A DNA stretch of 64,000 bases from JANQFM01 sp035471925 (GCA_035471925.1 DATIPO010000151.1:1-64000), one strand, 5' to 3'; positions 1 through 8,819 are shown, counted from the first letter of the stretch. Numbers and translations are program-made. Notes: generated by a model from the sequence alone, not told the origin.

Positions 1-462
1 GCGGGCGGTAGTGTACTGGCGGGCTGTATTGATGGAGATCCAGCGCGAGATGGGATACTTGCCCGCCCACTCGAACACGCCTGGTTCCAGCAGCTCCCGG
101 TCGTCGAGGGAATCGATCATCCGCATCACCCGCTGGTAACCTTCCTCCAGCCTACCGCGCACCGAATCATAGGACTCGTCCCGGGCTTCACTCACCAAGT
201 CATTATTGAGCCGCGGCGTTTCGTTCCATCGATAGCCTTGGGCGGGCAACACAGGAGTTTCGCCCCGCTGCCCCTCCTCGATCCAATCGATCACACTCTT
301 CGTCCACCAGGCCCGAACCGCCAGCAAGTCCTTCACGCTCCAGTTCTCAACGCAAGGGACCTCTCCGGCACCCGGACCCGCTGCATCAAGCTCCTTGCGC
401 AGCTTTTCGAAGGCTGACCGGGTCAGGTCGATGAGTTCTTGGCGGGTCGTCGGTATGGGCAT
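1..462 (-). CDS. ClbS/DfsB family four-helix-bundle protein (3' end outside window)
   Basis: The reverse strand is open from an ATG at 462 to the window edge (154 codons, C-terminus missing). The N-terminus reads MPIPTTRQELIDLTRSAFEK and a later segment reads YRWNETPRLN. Both match the ClbS/DfsB group of the DinB-like superfamily, small four-helix proteins that include the colibactin self-protection protein ClbS. A role in protection or small-molecule modification is possible but not shown here. No biosynthetic cluster is visible beside it, so this is more likely a stand-alone homologue. The start follows directly from the family N-terminus; the other nearby ATG (469) is out of frame. Confidence 0.7.
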   Translation of the reverse strand, partial: MPIPTTRQELIDLTRSAFEKLRKELDAAGPGAGEVPCVENWSVKDLLAVRAWWTKSVIDWIEEGQRGETPVLPAQGYRWNETPRLNNDLVSEARDESYDSVRGRLEEGYQRVMRMIDSLDDRELLEPGVFEWAGKYPISRWISINTARQYTTAR

Positions 463-1146
463 GATTCATCCAGATGCTCGCTGAGCGTTTCGGCTAGTGC
501 CTCCTTCATCGCTTGCTTGAGCAATTCATGGGTAATCTGGCTGCCTCATCAGGTCATCTATCACCTGCACTGCGCAATCCAGTCTAGTCGACAGTCTCTG
601 ACCGAGGCAAACACGCTCGGTTGCCGTCGGGGCCAAAGAATCCTGAGATCATGCAGAGTAAAGGCGATCAGCGACAGGGAAGTTGAAAGGTCAGACCGGA
701 GGCCAGGAACCAGTCGGGGGCGGTCTCGGAGAGGCCGCGGCCAGCGAGAAAGTCGATGATGACCAAGTTGCGCAGGCGGTTGCCAATGCAGACGTCGAAG
801 GAGTTGTGGGCGCGGAAGCGGGTGTTGAGTGCGGTGGAGCCGAAGAATTCGAAGGAGAGCAGGAGGGGATCGTCGAAGGTGAATTTCGCCAGCTCCGACG
901 GCTTCAGTCCAAGTGAGCCCCTCCGCTAAAGCAATCTGTCCCAGTGTCCGAGGCAGTAAGGGACATTGGAACGAAGAGACTTGCCGAGACGGCCATCGGT
1001 TTGCCCCACTCTTGAGCACCGGCGTTGATCACGCTTATCGCTCCGTCAGTCCCCGGCAAGGCTCCATGCAGGCGACAGGGAGCGGCGTTATGCTAATCGA
1101 GACTATTCGAGAAGGATTCTTAGCCCAGTGGGTGCTGGGGGCGACA
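463..1146. other. Gene-poor stretch containing only the decayed frame
   Basis: Between the ClbS/DfsB-like gene and the DUF1963 gene I see no intact gene with a plausible start and ribosome-binding site. Apart from the remnant at 668-925 the sequence holds no repeat, tRNA or strong hairpin that I can support. Confidence 0.4.
668..925 (-). pseudogene. Decayed reading frame, family not recognised
   Basis: This reverse-strand frame is open between stops at 926-928 and 668-670 and reads like real protein (for example FEFFGSTALNTRF and NRLRNLVIIDFLAGRGL, then GLTFQLP). There is no ATG or GTG near its beginning, and an in-frame TAG sits just upstream. About 80 residues remain, so it is probably the C-terminal remnant of a larger gene. 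I do not recognise the family. Frames on the other strand and phase over the same bases are Arg/Pro-rich shadows. Confidence 0.3.
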
Positions 1147-1992
1147 ATGGAACTCAATGATTTTTATGCCGACGCCTTGCGCAAGCTGAGAGAAGCGGGA
1201 CTGGAAGATGTGGCGCGCAAGATCGCCGTCAAGGCCCAGGACTCAATCCGCATCCGGCGCGATGAGAGCTCCAGCGGAGTGCCCGTGCCCTCCAAACTGG
1301 GCGGCAAGCCCAATCTCCCTCCGACTTTCGCTTGGCCTGTCAGCAAGTCTCATCCCCTGGCGTTTGTGGCCCAGTTCAATCTCTCGGAGGTTGCTCCTCT
1401 GGCCCAAGATTCCGACCTGCCGGCGGATGGCGCCTTGTATGTCTTCTACGACTGGAAAGAGCAGCCTTGGGGCTTCGAGGTTCAGGACTCCGAAGGCTGG
1501 AGCATCGTCTATCTTCCGCCCGAAGACCTGCATACCTTGGAGGAACTCGATCCCCCCACCGACCAGCCCGAGGACTGTCCCTTCTTCAAGGAGACCTTTA
1601 TACGCTTCCACCGTCAGCGGACGCTTCCCGGCCCCGACAGCCCCGTGGCGGATGACCTCGACGAAGACGACCTGGATGCCTACTGCGATATCATCGGCGA
1701 TCTGGAAGAGGAGCACCGTCCCCTGCACCAGTTCTTCGGCTATCCCAACCAGGACCAGTCAACCGACATGCCCGAGGAAGCCGCCGAACTGGCTCCACAA
1801 GCTTTTCCCGAACCTCCGCCGGCACCTTCCCAGCCCGGTGACGAGGAATGGCTGATGCTGCTGCAAATCGATACCGACGATGAAGCCGGATTCATGTGGG
1901 GCGATATGGGACGCCTGCACTTCTGGATCCGCCGCGACGACCTGCGTTTCCGGCGCTTCGAGCGCGTCTGGATGTTCTTGCTTTGTGCCTAG
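1147..1992 (+). CDS. DUF1963 (YwqG-like) protein
   Basis: A protein of 281 residues starting MELNDFYADALRKLREAG. It carries the DUF1963/YwqG layout: an early segment with KLGGKPNLPP, then PLAFVAQFNLSEVAPL, then an acidic middle, and a C-terminal part with EEWLMLLQIDTDDEAGFMWGD followed by a WIRRDDLR segment. Family members are cytoplasmic proteins of unknown role. The frame is open further upstream, but 1147 is chosen because the family homology starts there; the bases before it (GGGGGCGACA) are a weak ribosome-binding site. The region around residues 170-190 is very Asp/Glu-rich. It is the first gene of the plus strand run, about 220 bases before the NCS1 permease, with no sign of functional linkage. 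Confidence 0.75.
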   Translation: MELNDFYADALRKLREAGLEDVARKIAVKAQDSIRIRRDESSSGVPVPSKLGGKPNLPPTFAWPVSKSHPLAFVAQFNLSEVAPLAQDSDLPADGALYVFYDWKEQPWGFEVQDSEGWSIVYLPPEDLHTLEELDPPTDQPEDCPFFKETFIRFHRQRTLPGPDSPVADDLDEDDLDAYCDIIGDLEEEHRPLHQFFGYPNQDQSTDMPEEAAELAPQAFPEPPPAPSQPGDEEWLMLLQIDTDDEAGFMWGDMGRLHFWIRRDDLRFRRFERVWMFLLCA

Positions 1993-2215
1993 GGAGCCTA
2001 ATCCGCAAGGCAGTCCTCCGCAGCTCCAGCCCAATAGGGTCAAATCGCCCGCCACTCCTCTGGCGCAGTCCCAGCAACGGATCTCACCGCCGCATCCTCT
2101 AGGCGACCCAAACCGGGTCAAAAGCTTGGCCAAGGATCGCCAATCCACTGGCCGCTGGCGCTCATCAAGTTTCAAGACATCGAACAGGTCTCGGTGGGGT
2201 ACAATACCGGCGCTC

Positions 2216-3676
2216 ATGCGCGATCACGGCAGCGACAATCCGCTCATCAATGAGGACTTGGCGCCTACCCCCGACGACGAACGGACTTGGGGCTTGTGGC
2301 ACATTGCCTCGCTGTGGGTGGGGATGAGCGTTTGCATCCCCACTTACATGCTGGCCTCCAGCATGATTTCGGCGGGGATGACCTGGAAGGAAAGCCTTTT
2401 CGCCATCTTCCTGGGCAACGCCATCGTGCTGCTTCCGCTCATCCTCAACGCCCATGCCGGGACGCGCTACGGCATCCCCTTTCCCGTCTTCGCCCGCGCC
2501 GCTTTCGGAACCAAAGGCGCCCACATTCCGTCGCTTCTGCGGACTCTGGTGGCTTGCGGATGGTTCGGCATCCAGACTTGGATCGGCGGGACCGCCATCA
2601 ACGTGGTGATGGGAATCCTGTGGCCTGGCTGGACCAAGCTGGCCCCGGGATTCAGCTTCATGGGCTACGGTTTCCCCGACTACCTCAGCTTTGTGCTCTT
2701 CTGGCTCATCAACATGTACTTCGTGTGGGCCGGGACCGAGTCCATCAAGTGGCTGGAAACACTGGCTGCGCCCTTCCTCATCGCGGTCGGCGTGGCCCTT
2801 TTGATCTGGGCGGCCTCCAAGGTGGGCGGCATCGGCGCCATCCTGGAGAAGTCGGACGAACTGGCGGCCAAGCGTCCGCCTACCGGGACGCTCCATTTCC
2901 TGGGAGCCCTCTTCATTCCCTGGTTGACCGCCATGGTCGGTTTCTGGGCCACGCTGTCCCTCAACATCCCTGACTTTACCCGTTACGCCCGCAGCCAGAG
3001 AGATCAAGCGCTGGGACAGGCCATTGGACTGCTCACCACCATGCCGCTTTTCGCATTCATCGGCGTGGCCGTCACTTCGGCCACTGTCATCCTCTACGGG
3101 CGTGCCGTGTGGAATCCCGTGGAACTGCTGCAGATTCTGAGCGAGCAAGAGCGCTCGCCCCTGTTGGGACTCATTGCCATGCTGTTTTTGGGCATCGCCA
3201 CCCTGAGCACCAACATTGCCGCCAACGTAGTGGCCCCGGCTAACAGCTTTTCCAATCTCAATCCCCGCTTCATCGGCTTCCGCCAGGGAGGAGTCATTGC
3301 CGGAGTCATAGGCATTCTCATCATGCCCTGGGAGCTGCTGGACGCATACCAGACCTGGCTCATCAGTTACTCGGGATTGCTGGGGGCGGTCGGCGGCGTC
3401 CTGCTGTGCGACTACTACCTGATCCGCCGCTGCGTCCTCGACCAGCAAGCTCTCTACCAACCTGGGGGAATCTACACCTATCAGAATGGATTCAATCCCG
3501 CCGCCCTGTGGGCCTTGACTGCCGGAATCGCCGCCGCCCTGGCCGGCAAAATGCATCCCAGCCTGGACTTCCTCTTCAACGGAGCCTGGTTCACCGCCAC
3601 CTTCGTCTCCATGCTGGTCTACTGGCTGGCGATGAGGAAGCCCAAGACGGACGAGGGAAGGTCAGTCGGTCAGTGA
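2216..3676 (+). CDS. NCS1 family nucleobase/ureide:cation symporter
   Basis: A 486-residue, about 12-TM inner-membrane permease of the NCS1 family (uracil, allantoin, hydantoin, cytosine and thiamine transporters). The N-terminus NEDLAPTPDDERTWG is the hallmark start of this family, and GTRYGIPFPVFARAAFG and CGWFGIQTWIGG are its substrate-site helices. A longer open frame exists upstream, but ATG 2216 gives the normal family length. It opens a same-strand cluster with an acyl-CoA ligase, a cyclase-family hydrolase and an amidase, so the substrate is probably a cyclic ureide or pyrimidine-like compound taken up for degradation. The exact substrate cannot be read from sequence. Two copies of a CCCAA-N2-GGGTCAAA motif (near 2030 and 2110) precede it and may be regulatory or chance. 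Confidence 0.88.
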   Translation: MRDHGSDNPLINEDLAPTPDDERTWGLWHIASLWVGMSVCIPTYMLASSMISAGMTWKESLFAIFLGNAIVLLPLILNAHAGTRYGIPFPVFARAAFGTKGAHIPSLLRTLVACGWFGIQTWIGGTAINVVMGILWPGWTKLAPGFSFMGYGFPDYLSFVLFWLINMYFVWAGTESIKWLETLAAPFLIAVGVALLIWAASKVGGIGAILEKSDELAAKRPPTGTLHFLGALFIPWLTAMVGFWATLSLNIPDFTRYARSQRDQALGQAIGLLTTMPLFAFIGVAVTSATVILYGRAVWNPVELLQILSEQERSPLLGLIAMLFLGIATLSTNIAANVVAPANSFSNLNPRFIGFRQGGVIAGVIGILIMPWELLDAYQTWLISYSGLLGAVGGVLLCDYYLIRRCVLDQQALYQPGGIYTYQNGFNPAALWALTAGIAAALAGKMHPSLDFLFNGAWFTATFVSMLVYWLAMRKPKTDEGRSVGQ

Positions 3677-3960
3677 TCTCTTGATCGTGAGGGCCCGGTT
3701 GGAGCTTGGGCGGCCCCGGCGCCACTCATCACTTCAAGGCGTCGAGACCCTTAGTGTCTTTGAGCGCCCGTGAGGCTGCTTGTCAAGAAATTTTCACCAA
3801 TAGCATTAAAAGTCAACCTTTTCGCATTTCATAGTGGGGGTGCGATGCGAAGCAGTATTTCAAAAAAGCGGAGAGTCCGCTCCGTGAGTGTCTGCGATAG
3901 CCAAGTCTCGGCAGAATATAATAAAATCAAGCCTTTAACTGAGAACCGCCAAGGAACTTC

Positions 3961-5670
3961 ATGGGCTCACAGCAGAGCAGGGACGCGCCACTTCTCTCGA
4001 GGCCGTTACCATTCCTGAACCGTCTGGGGTCGTTCAGGAGGCGAACGGCCGTGGCCGATTCAAGCGGTTCCTACACATACGGCCAAGTCGGGCAAGAAGC
4101 CGGAAGGGTAGCGGCCTGTTTATTGGAGACGGGTCAAGGCCAAGAGCAACGCCACTCCTCCACTTCTGCGAGGACGCCGAGGGCGACCTCCGACTCCCGT
4201 CGGCCAGCCCGCGACCTGATGGACTCACGGATTGCCTTCTTGGCCGATCCCGGAATCGATTACGTCTCGACCTTATTCGGCATCTGGATGGCAGGAGGAG
4301 TGGCGGTTCCGTTGTGCGCCTTGCATCCTCCCCGCGAGCAGCAGTATGTCATCGACGATACCGGCGCTCGCAGGCTGGATCTGAGGGAAGTGGCTCAGTG
4401 GCGATCATCCGACCCACCCGGCTTTTCGGCGTCCGCGGATAGCCACTGCGGTGAAGAAGGAACCGAGGGGTCGACCGGTCTCTCGGCGCAGCGCCGCGCC
4501 ATGATCCTCTACACCAGCGGAACCACCTCGCGGCCCAAAGGCGTGGTGACGACCCACGCCAACATCGCGGCCCAGGTGGAGACCCTGGTCGAGGCCTGGG
4601 GCTGGACGCAGGACGACCGCATCCTCCACGTGCTGCCGCTGCATCACACCCACGGCATCGTCAACGCCATGCTGTGCGCTTTTTGGTGCGGGGCCTGCGT
4701 TGAGTTTCTGCCCCGCTTCGATGCCGCCGAAGTGTGGGACCGCCTGGCCAGCGGACGCATCACGCTCTTCATGGGCGTCCCTACCGTCTACGCCCGTCTC
4801 ATCCGTCACTGGGAGGGATGCGATGCCCAGGAGCAGCGCCGCCTCTCCCAGGCCTGTCGCGAATTGCGCCTGATGGTGTCGGGGTCGGCAGCACTACCCG
4901 TGCGCGACTTCCGCCGCTGGAAAGAGATCAGCGGACACGATCTGCTGGAACGTTACGGCATGACCGAGATCGGAATGGCCCTATCCAATCCGCTGCAAGG
5001 TGAACGTCGACCGGGGGCGGTGGGACGTCCCCTTCCCGGCGTCGACCTCCGCCTGGTGGACGAAAGCGGCCAGCCCTTTGAGGAAGAAGGGCGCAGCGGG
5101 CAGATCCAGGTCAAGGGACCCATGGTCTTCCTTGAGTACTGGAACCGGCCCGAGGCCACCGCCGAGTCCTTCACCCTGGACGGCTATTTCAAGACCGGCG
5201 ACATGGCGGTCGTGGAAGACGGCTACTACCGCATCCTGGGACGCTCCTCGGTTGACATCATCAAGACCGGCGGATATAAGGTGTCGGCGCTGGAAATCGA
5301 GGACGTGCTGCGGACTCATCCCGCCATCGCCGAGTGCGCCGTCGTGGGAGTGCCCGATCCGGAATGGGGCGAGCGCGTCTGCGCCGCTCTGGTTCCGGCG
5401 GATTCGGCCCTTGACATCGACAGCCTGCGCGCCTGGTGCAAGGACAAGCTGGCTGTCTACAAGATCCCCAAGGAGGCGCGAACCGTGGAGTCCTTGCCCC
5501 GCAACGTGCTGGGCAAGGTCACCAAGCCCGAGATCAAGAAGCTCTTTGCCGCGCCTCAGTCGGGATCTGCTCCCAACCCGCGTCCGCAGAAAGGTCGCAA
5601 GGAAGGCTTCCCCGACGAACAGGCCACCGAAAAGACAGTTTCCAGGAGCCATCATGAAGAAAATCTATGA
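3961..5670 (+). CDS. AMP-forming acyl-CoA ligase, malonyl-CoA synthetase (MatB/ACSF3)-like
   Basis: A 569-residue ANL-superfamily ligase that would convert a carboxylate to its CoA thioester in the cytoplasm. Visible motifs: P-loop YTSGTTSRPKG, then LPLHHTHGIVNA, YGMTEIGMALSNPL, the FKTGD hinge region and the C-terminal catalytic lysine segment (RNVLGKVTK). The HHTHGIVNA block and the GERRPGAVGRPLPGVD segment are closest to ACSF3/MatB malonyl-CoA synthetases. An Arg/Ser-rich stretch (about residues 58-85) looks like a poorly conserved insertion. AAGGAA lies about seven bases before the ATG. The gene overlaps the next one by 17 bases, which indicates translational coupling. Malonate or a related dicarboxylate is the likely substrate; other short acids are possible. 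Confidence 0.82.
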   Translation: MGSQQSRDAPLLSRPLPFLNRLGSFRRRTAVADSSGSYTYGQVGQEAGRVAACLLETGQGQEQRHSSTSARTPRATSDSRRPARDLMDSRIAFLADPGIDYVSTLFGIWMAGGVAVPLCALHPPREQQYVIDDTGARRLDLREVAQWRSSDPPGFSASADSHCGEEGTEGSTGLSAQRRAMILYTSGTTSRPKGVVTTHANIAAQVETLVEAWGWTQDDRILHVLPLHHTHGIVNAMLCAFWCGACVEFLPRFDAAEVWDRLASGRITLFMGVPTVYARLIRHWEGCDAQEQRRLSQACRELRLMVSGSAALPVRDFRRWKEISGHDLLERYGMTEIGMALSNPLQGERRPGAVGRPLPGVDLRLVDESGQPFEEEGRSGQIQVKGPMVFLEYWNRPEATAESFTLDGYFKTGDMAVVEDGYYRILGRSSVDIIKTGGYKVSALEIEDVLRTHPAIAECAVVGVPDPEWGERVCAALVPADSALDIDSLRAWCKDKLAVYKIPKEARTVESLPRNVLGKVTKPEIKKLFAAPQSGSAPNPRPQKGRKEGFPDEQATEKTVSRSHHEENL

Positions 5671-6442
5671 TCTCAGCCAACCTCTCAACCAGGACGCCCC
5701 CTTCTGGCCCTACTATCCGCCCTTTGAGGTCAAGTACATCAAGCGCAAAGCCGAGCACGGCGTCAACGCCCAGTACATCCAGACCTCCAACCACATGGGC
5801 ACCCATTTGGACGCGCCGCGTCATTTCGTTACCAACGGACGCACCGTCGACCAGATCCCCCTCGACTGGCTCTACGGACCGGGCGTGATCGTCGACCTCA
5901 GCGATGTCATGGACGATCTGGCCGCCTACACCCCCGAAATGATCGAAGAGCGGGTGGAGGTGCGCGAGGGGGACATCTTGCTGCTGCACACGGGCTGGCA
6001 CCGCTACGCCCAATTCGGCGATCAGGCCGACGAAGAACGCTACATCCACCTCCACCCCGGCGCCCATCCCAAGATGGTGGAGTGGCTGCTGGAGAAAAAG
6101 ATCCACATCTGGGGCGTGGACTGCATTTCCACCGACCATCCCATGAACCTGCCCATCGGACGCTTTCTGGGCAAGGGCATGCACGGCCATTGCGACCGAG
6201 TCCGCAAGCTGTGTGAAGAGAAGTTCGGCGACAAGGGCGTCGAGGAACTCTTTCCCGACAGCGCCTATCAGTTGACCCACAACGCCCTCTTTCCCCACGA
6301 CTGCATGCACATCGAAAACCTGGGAGGCGAGATCGATCATTCCGACCTGTCCAACAAACGCCTCACCTTGGGCGTCTTTCCCTGGCTCTTCAAGGGCGGC
6401 GAAGCGGCCTTTTGCCGCGTGGTGGCCTTCGGCGACCGCTGA
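5654..6442 (+). CDS. Cyclase family metal-dependent hydrolase (kynurenine formamidase/isatin hydrolase-like)
   Basis: A 262-residue member of the cyclase family (PF04199). The metal-binding signature HxGTHxDxPxH is intact as HMGTHLDAPRH (residues 47-57). The family includes kynurenine formamidase and isatin hydrolase, which hydrolyse amide or lactam bonds using Mn/Zn. The start ATG at 5654 lies inside the end of the ligase gene and is preceded by CAGGAG. Between a ureide-type permease and an amidase, the natural guess is ring opening or hydrolysis of a cyclic amide. The residues after HSDLSNKR near the C-terminus match the family. The substrate is unknown. Confidence 0.85.
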   Translation: MKKIYDLSQPLNQDAPFWPYYPPFEVKYIKRKAEHGVNAQYIQTSNHMGTHLDAPRHFVTNGRTVDQIPLDWLYGPGVIVDLSDVMDDLAAYTPEMIEERVEVREGDILLLHTGWHRYAQFGDQADEERYIHLHPGAHPKMVEWLLEKKIHIWGVDCISTDHPMNLPIGRFLGKGMHGHCDRVRKLCEEKFGDKGVEELFPDSAYQLTHNALFPHDCMHIENLGGEIDHSDLSNKRLTLGVFPWLFKGGEAAFCRVVAFGDR

Positions 6443-6781
6443 ACGCCGGCAAGATCCTGGAAGTGGGTGCTCCTTGTGGGACGTTATTCCACTCTTTTCA
6501 GGGTTGATTTCGGAGTTTGATCTGACCCAGGGTGGCGCTGCGCCGCTTGGCGGCTCCGCTCTACCCTGGGCTGGCTTATGGCTCGCCTACAGCGAGCCCG
6601 GATCGGGTGTTGGTACCTTTCGCCGTCATTGGCGAGCCTCGACTTGGCTTTCGCTGTTGGGCTGCCTGCCCTCCACAGTTTTGGCGAAGGGGGGCATGGA
6701 GTTGGCCTTTAGCGAAGCGCCGGTCGGTTGCGGCTACCCGTCGGTGTCGAAAACGCTGGCCAGGAAGTGAGGAATGAGGAG
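6443..6781. other. Intergenic stretch holding repeat element copy A
   Basis: There is no gene here. Most of the space is repeat copy A (6484-6606) followed by about 170 bases of GC-rich, possibly decayed repeat sequence (recurring TTTCGC and GGCGAG fragments) leading into the amidase ribosome-binding site. Confidence 0.6.
6484..6606 (+). repeat. Dispersed repeat element, copy A (no clear tandem array)
   Basis: The element begins with TTATTCCAC...TTTCAGGGTT, continues to a hairpin core whose arms are ACCCAGGGT (6525-6533) and ACCCTGGG (6563-6570), and ends with GGCTCGCCTACAGCGAGCC, a 7-bp stem hairpin, followed by CGGAT. The same order of parts occurs at copies B, C and D. It lies 40 bases after the cyclase-family gene on the same strand. 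Translated, the right half gives the meaningless LYPGLAYGSP peptide seen at all copies. Confidence 0.8.
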
Positions 6782-8200
6782 ATGAGCACGAACAATGACG
6801 AGGCAGACATCGCGAGGTTGCCCGCTTATCGGCAGCGGGATCTGATCGGCAAAGGGGAGTTGTCGGCGAGGGAACTGCTGGAGGTTTGCTGGAAAAGGCT
6901 GGAGCAAGTCAATCCCCGCATCAATGCAGTGGTGACGATTTCGGAGACGGCCGAGGAGGAGGCCAAGGCTCTGGACGAGCGGCAGGCCAGGGGAGAGGAA
7001 CCGGGATTGCTGCACGGCTTGGTGGTGGGCATCAAGGACGTGACGCCCGTCCAGGGCTTGCGCACCACCTACGGATGCACCGTTTACGCCGACAACATCG
7101 CCCAAGAGGACGCCTTGGTCGTGCGTCGCCTGCGCGAGGCGGGCGCCGTCATCCTGGGCAAGACCAATACCCCCGAGTTCGCCGCCGGAGGCAACACCTT
7201 CAACCCCGTCTTCGGACGCACCCGCAATCCCTGGAACCTGGAACGCAGCGCCGGCGGATCCACCGGGGGCGGTGCGGCGGCCTTGGCGGCCGGCATCATC
7301 TCTATGGCTGAAGGCACCGACTTGGGCGGATCGCTGCGCATCCCGGCGGCCTTCTGCGGGGTGGCCGGACTTCGTCCTTCACCGGGACTGGTTCCTACCG
7401 TCCCCTCGGAGTACCTGTGGGACAGCCTGCAAGTCAGCGGCGGGTTGGGGCGCACCTTTCCCGACATCGCCCTGTTCCTGCAAGCTGTCGCCGGACCGTC
7501 CGACGAATGCCCCATCTACCAGCCCACCCGCGGACGCGATTTTCTCCAGGGATGCCTCAGCGAGCTGCCCAAAGGCATGAAAGTGGCTTACTGTGCTGAC
7601 ATTTCCGGGTACGGCGTTGACTCCGAGGTGGAGCAGGCCTGCCGCGAGGCCGCCTTCGAACTGCGCCAGGCCGGCGTCGAAGTCGAAGAGGTCGAACTCG
7701 ACTTCTCCTTCGCCCGCCAGGCCTTTCTGGCGCTGAGAGGATACTGGATGGTTTCCCATCACCTGCGGCATCTGGGCATCCTGGGGCAATTCGGGGACAA
7801 CCTGCGGAGCAATATCGAAGCCGGACTCAAGGTGAGCAGCGAAGAACTGGCCGCCGCCGAGCGGGCCCGCGGACACCTCTGGCGCCTCATGCGCGATGTG
7901 CTGCAAAACTATGATCACCTGCTCACCCCCACGCTGGCCGTCCCCCCCTTCCCCGTGGAGCAGAACTATCCCGAGACCATCGGGGGCGAGAAGATGGGAA
8001 CCTACATCGACTGGCTGGCCTCGACCTTCCTGCTCAGCCTGACCAGCTTGCCGGTGGCCTCGGTCCCGGTGGGGCCGGACGCCAGCGGCTTCCCCGCGGG
8101 GCTGCAGGTAGCCGGCCGTCCCCTGGGCGAAGAGCAGGTCCTCTCCACTGCCCGTCACCTGCAAGACCTGGCCGGCCTGGGGCTCCCGCCCCTGGACTAA
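6782..8200 (+). CDS. Amidase signature family hydrolase
   Basis: A 472-residue cytoplasmic amidase. The Ser-cisSer-Lys triad is visible: Lys85 (VGIKDVTPVQG), Ser160 (AGGSTGGGAAALAAG) and nucleophile Ser184 (GTDLGGSLRIPAAFCG). Residue 161, usually Ser in this family, is Thr. ATG 6782 is preceded by AATGAGGAG and is preferred over the earlier in-frame start at 6728. The family cleaves a wide range of amides; ureidomalonase of the oxidative pyrimidine pathway also belongs to it. With the permease and malonyl-CoA-synthetase-like ligase upstream on the same strand, hydrolysis of a ureido or amide intermediate to a dicarboxylate is plausible. This is inference. Repeat copy A sits between it and the cyclase gene, so co-transcription is uncertain. 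Confidence 0.85.
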   Translation: MSTNNDEADIARLPAYRQRDLIGKGELSARELLEVCWKRLEQVNPRINAVVTISETAEEEAKALDERQARGEEPGLLHGLVVGIKDVTPVQGLRTTYGCTVYADNIAQEDALVVRRLREAGAVILGKTNTPEFAAGGNTFNPVFGRTRNPWNLERSAGGSTGGGAAALAAGIISMAEGTDLGGSLRIPAAFCGVAGLRPSPGLVPTVPSEYLWDSLQVSGGLGRTFPDIALFLQAVAGPSDECPIYQPTRGRDFLQGCLSELPKGMKVAYCADISGYGVDSEVEQACREAAFELRQAGVEVEEVELDFSFARQAFLALRGYWMVSHHLRHLGILGQFGDNLRSNIEAGLKVSSEELAAAERARGHLWRLMRDVLQNYDHLLTPTLAVPPFPVEQNYPETIGGEKMGTYIDWLASTFLLSLTSLPVASVPVGPDASGFPAGLQVAGRPLGEEQVLSTARHLQDLAGLGLPPLD

Positions 8201-8819
8201 CGCAGTCATGAGGCCTGGGCCTGCCGTCACAACATCGGCACTATGTCCAAGGTCATGTCCGGGCTCGCTGCACGCTAGCCACAAGCCGGTCCGTCGGCTA
8301 TGTTCAAGGCCAAGTCCGCGCTCCCTGCATGCGAGCCACAAGCCAGCCCGTCGGCTATGTTCAAGGGTCAAGTCCGGGCCCGCTGCAGGCCAGCCGCAAG
8401 TCAGCCTGTCGGCTATGTTCAAGGTCAAGTCCGAGCTCGCTGCAGGCCAGCCACAAGCCAGTCCGTCGGCTTTGTTCAAGGTCAAGTCCGGGCTCGCTGC
8501 AGGCGAGCCACAAGCCAGCCCGTCAGCTATGTTCAAAGTCATGTCCGGCTCGCTGTAGGCGGGCCGTAAGCCAGCCTGTCGGCTATGTTCAAGGTCAAGT
8601 CCGGGCTCGCTGTAGGCGAGCCATAGGCGAGCCCAGGGTAAAGCGAGGGTGCGGAGCGCCCGAGCGGCACCCTGGGTGGATTGAATGCCTTGAAATAAAC
8701 CCTGAGAGGGTGGAATAACGGCTCTCGATGCTGTCCTATTGGCACTCTCGGGACACCCTGGGAAAGCGCGTCATAGCGTTAGGGGGCTGGCTCAAACTTC
8801 TGGACGCGGCTTTAAAGAG
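8201..8819. other. Convergent intergenic region filled by repeat copy B
   Basis: The space between the amidase and the rhomboid gene (which ends here from the other strand) holds no gene. It is almost entirely repeat element B; the last 100 bases before 8819 show nothing I can name. Several open frames run through it only because the 57-base repeat period is a multiple of three. Confidence 0.7.
8237..8719 (-). repeat. Dispersed repeat element, copy B, with seven 57-bp tandem units
   Basis: Read on the minus strand, the element starts at 8719 with TTATTCCACCC and CAGGGTT, then the hairpin core (arms 8632-8639 and 8669-8677, CCCAGGGT/ACCCTGGGT), then tandem units. Units start at about 8237, 8296, 8353, 8411, 8468, 8525 and 8581, with lengths 59, 57, 58, 57, 57 and 56; the last one fuses into the core. 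Each unit contains GGCTCGC-N5-GCGAGCC (a small hairpin) and, on the minus strand, CGGACTTGACCTT. The element follows the 3' end of the rhomboid gene in that gene's orientation. Confidence 0.88.

Noticed and set aside
1..462. Colibactin-like self-resistance function for the first gene
   Set aside because: The family is broader than ClbS and no biosynthetic genes are visible in the window.
2165..3556. Long antisense frame opposite the NCS1 permease
   Set aside because: His/Gln/Gly/Asp-rich composition typical of the antisense of a GC-rich membrane-protein gene; the sense strand encodes a clear family.
7379..8542. A 387-codon minus-strand open frame across the amidase gene and repeat B
   Set aside because: It is the antisense of the amidase joined to 57-base tandem units; the period is a multiple of three, so a frame stays open. 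The peptide has no fold-like composition.
8237..8719. CRISPR array
   Set aside because: Units are head-to-tail without unique spacers and are themselves imperfect; no cas genes lie nearby.
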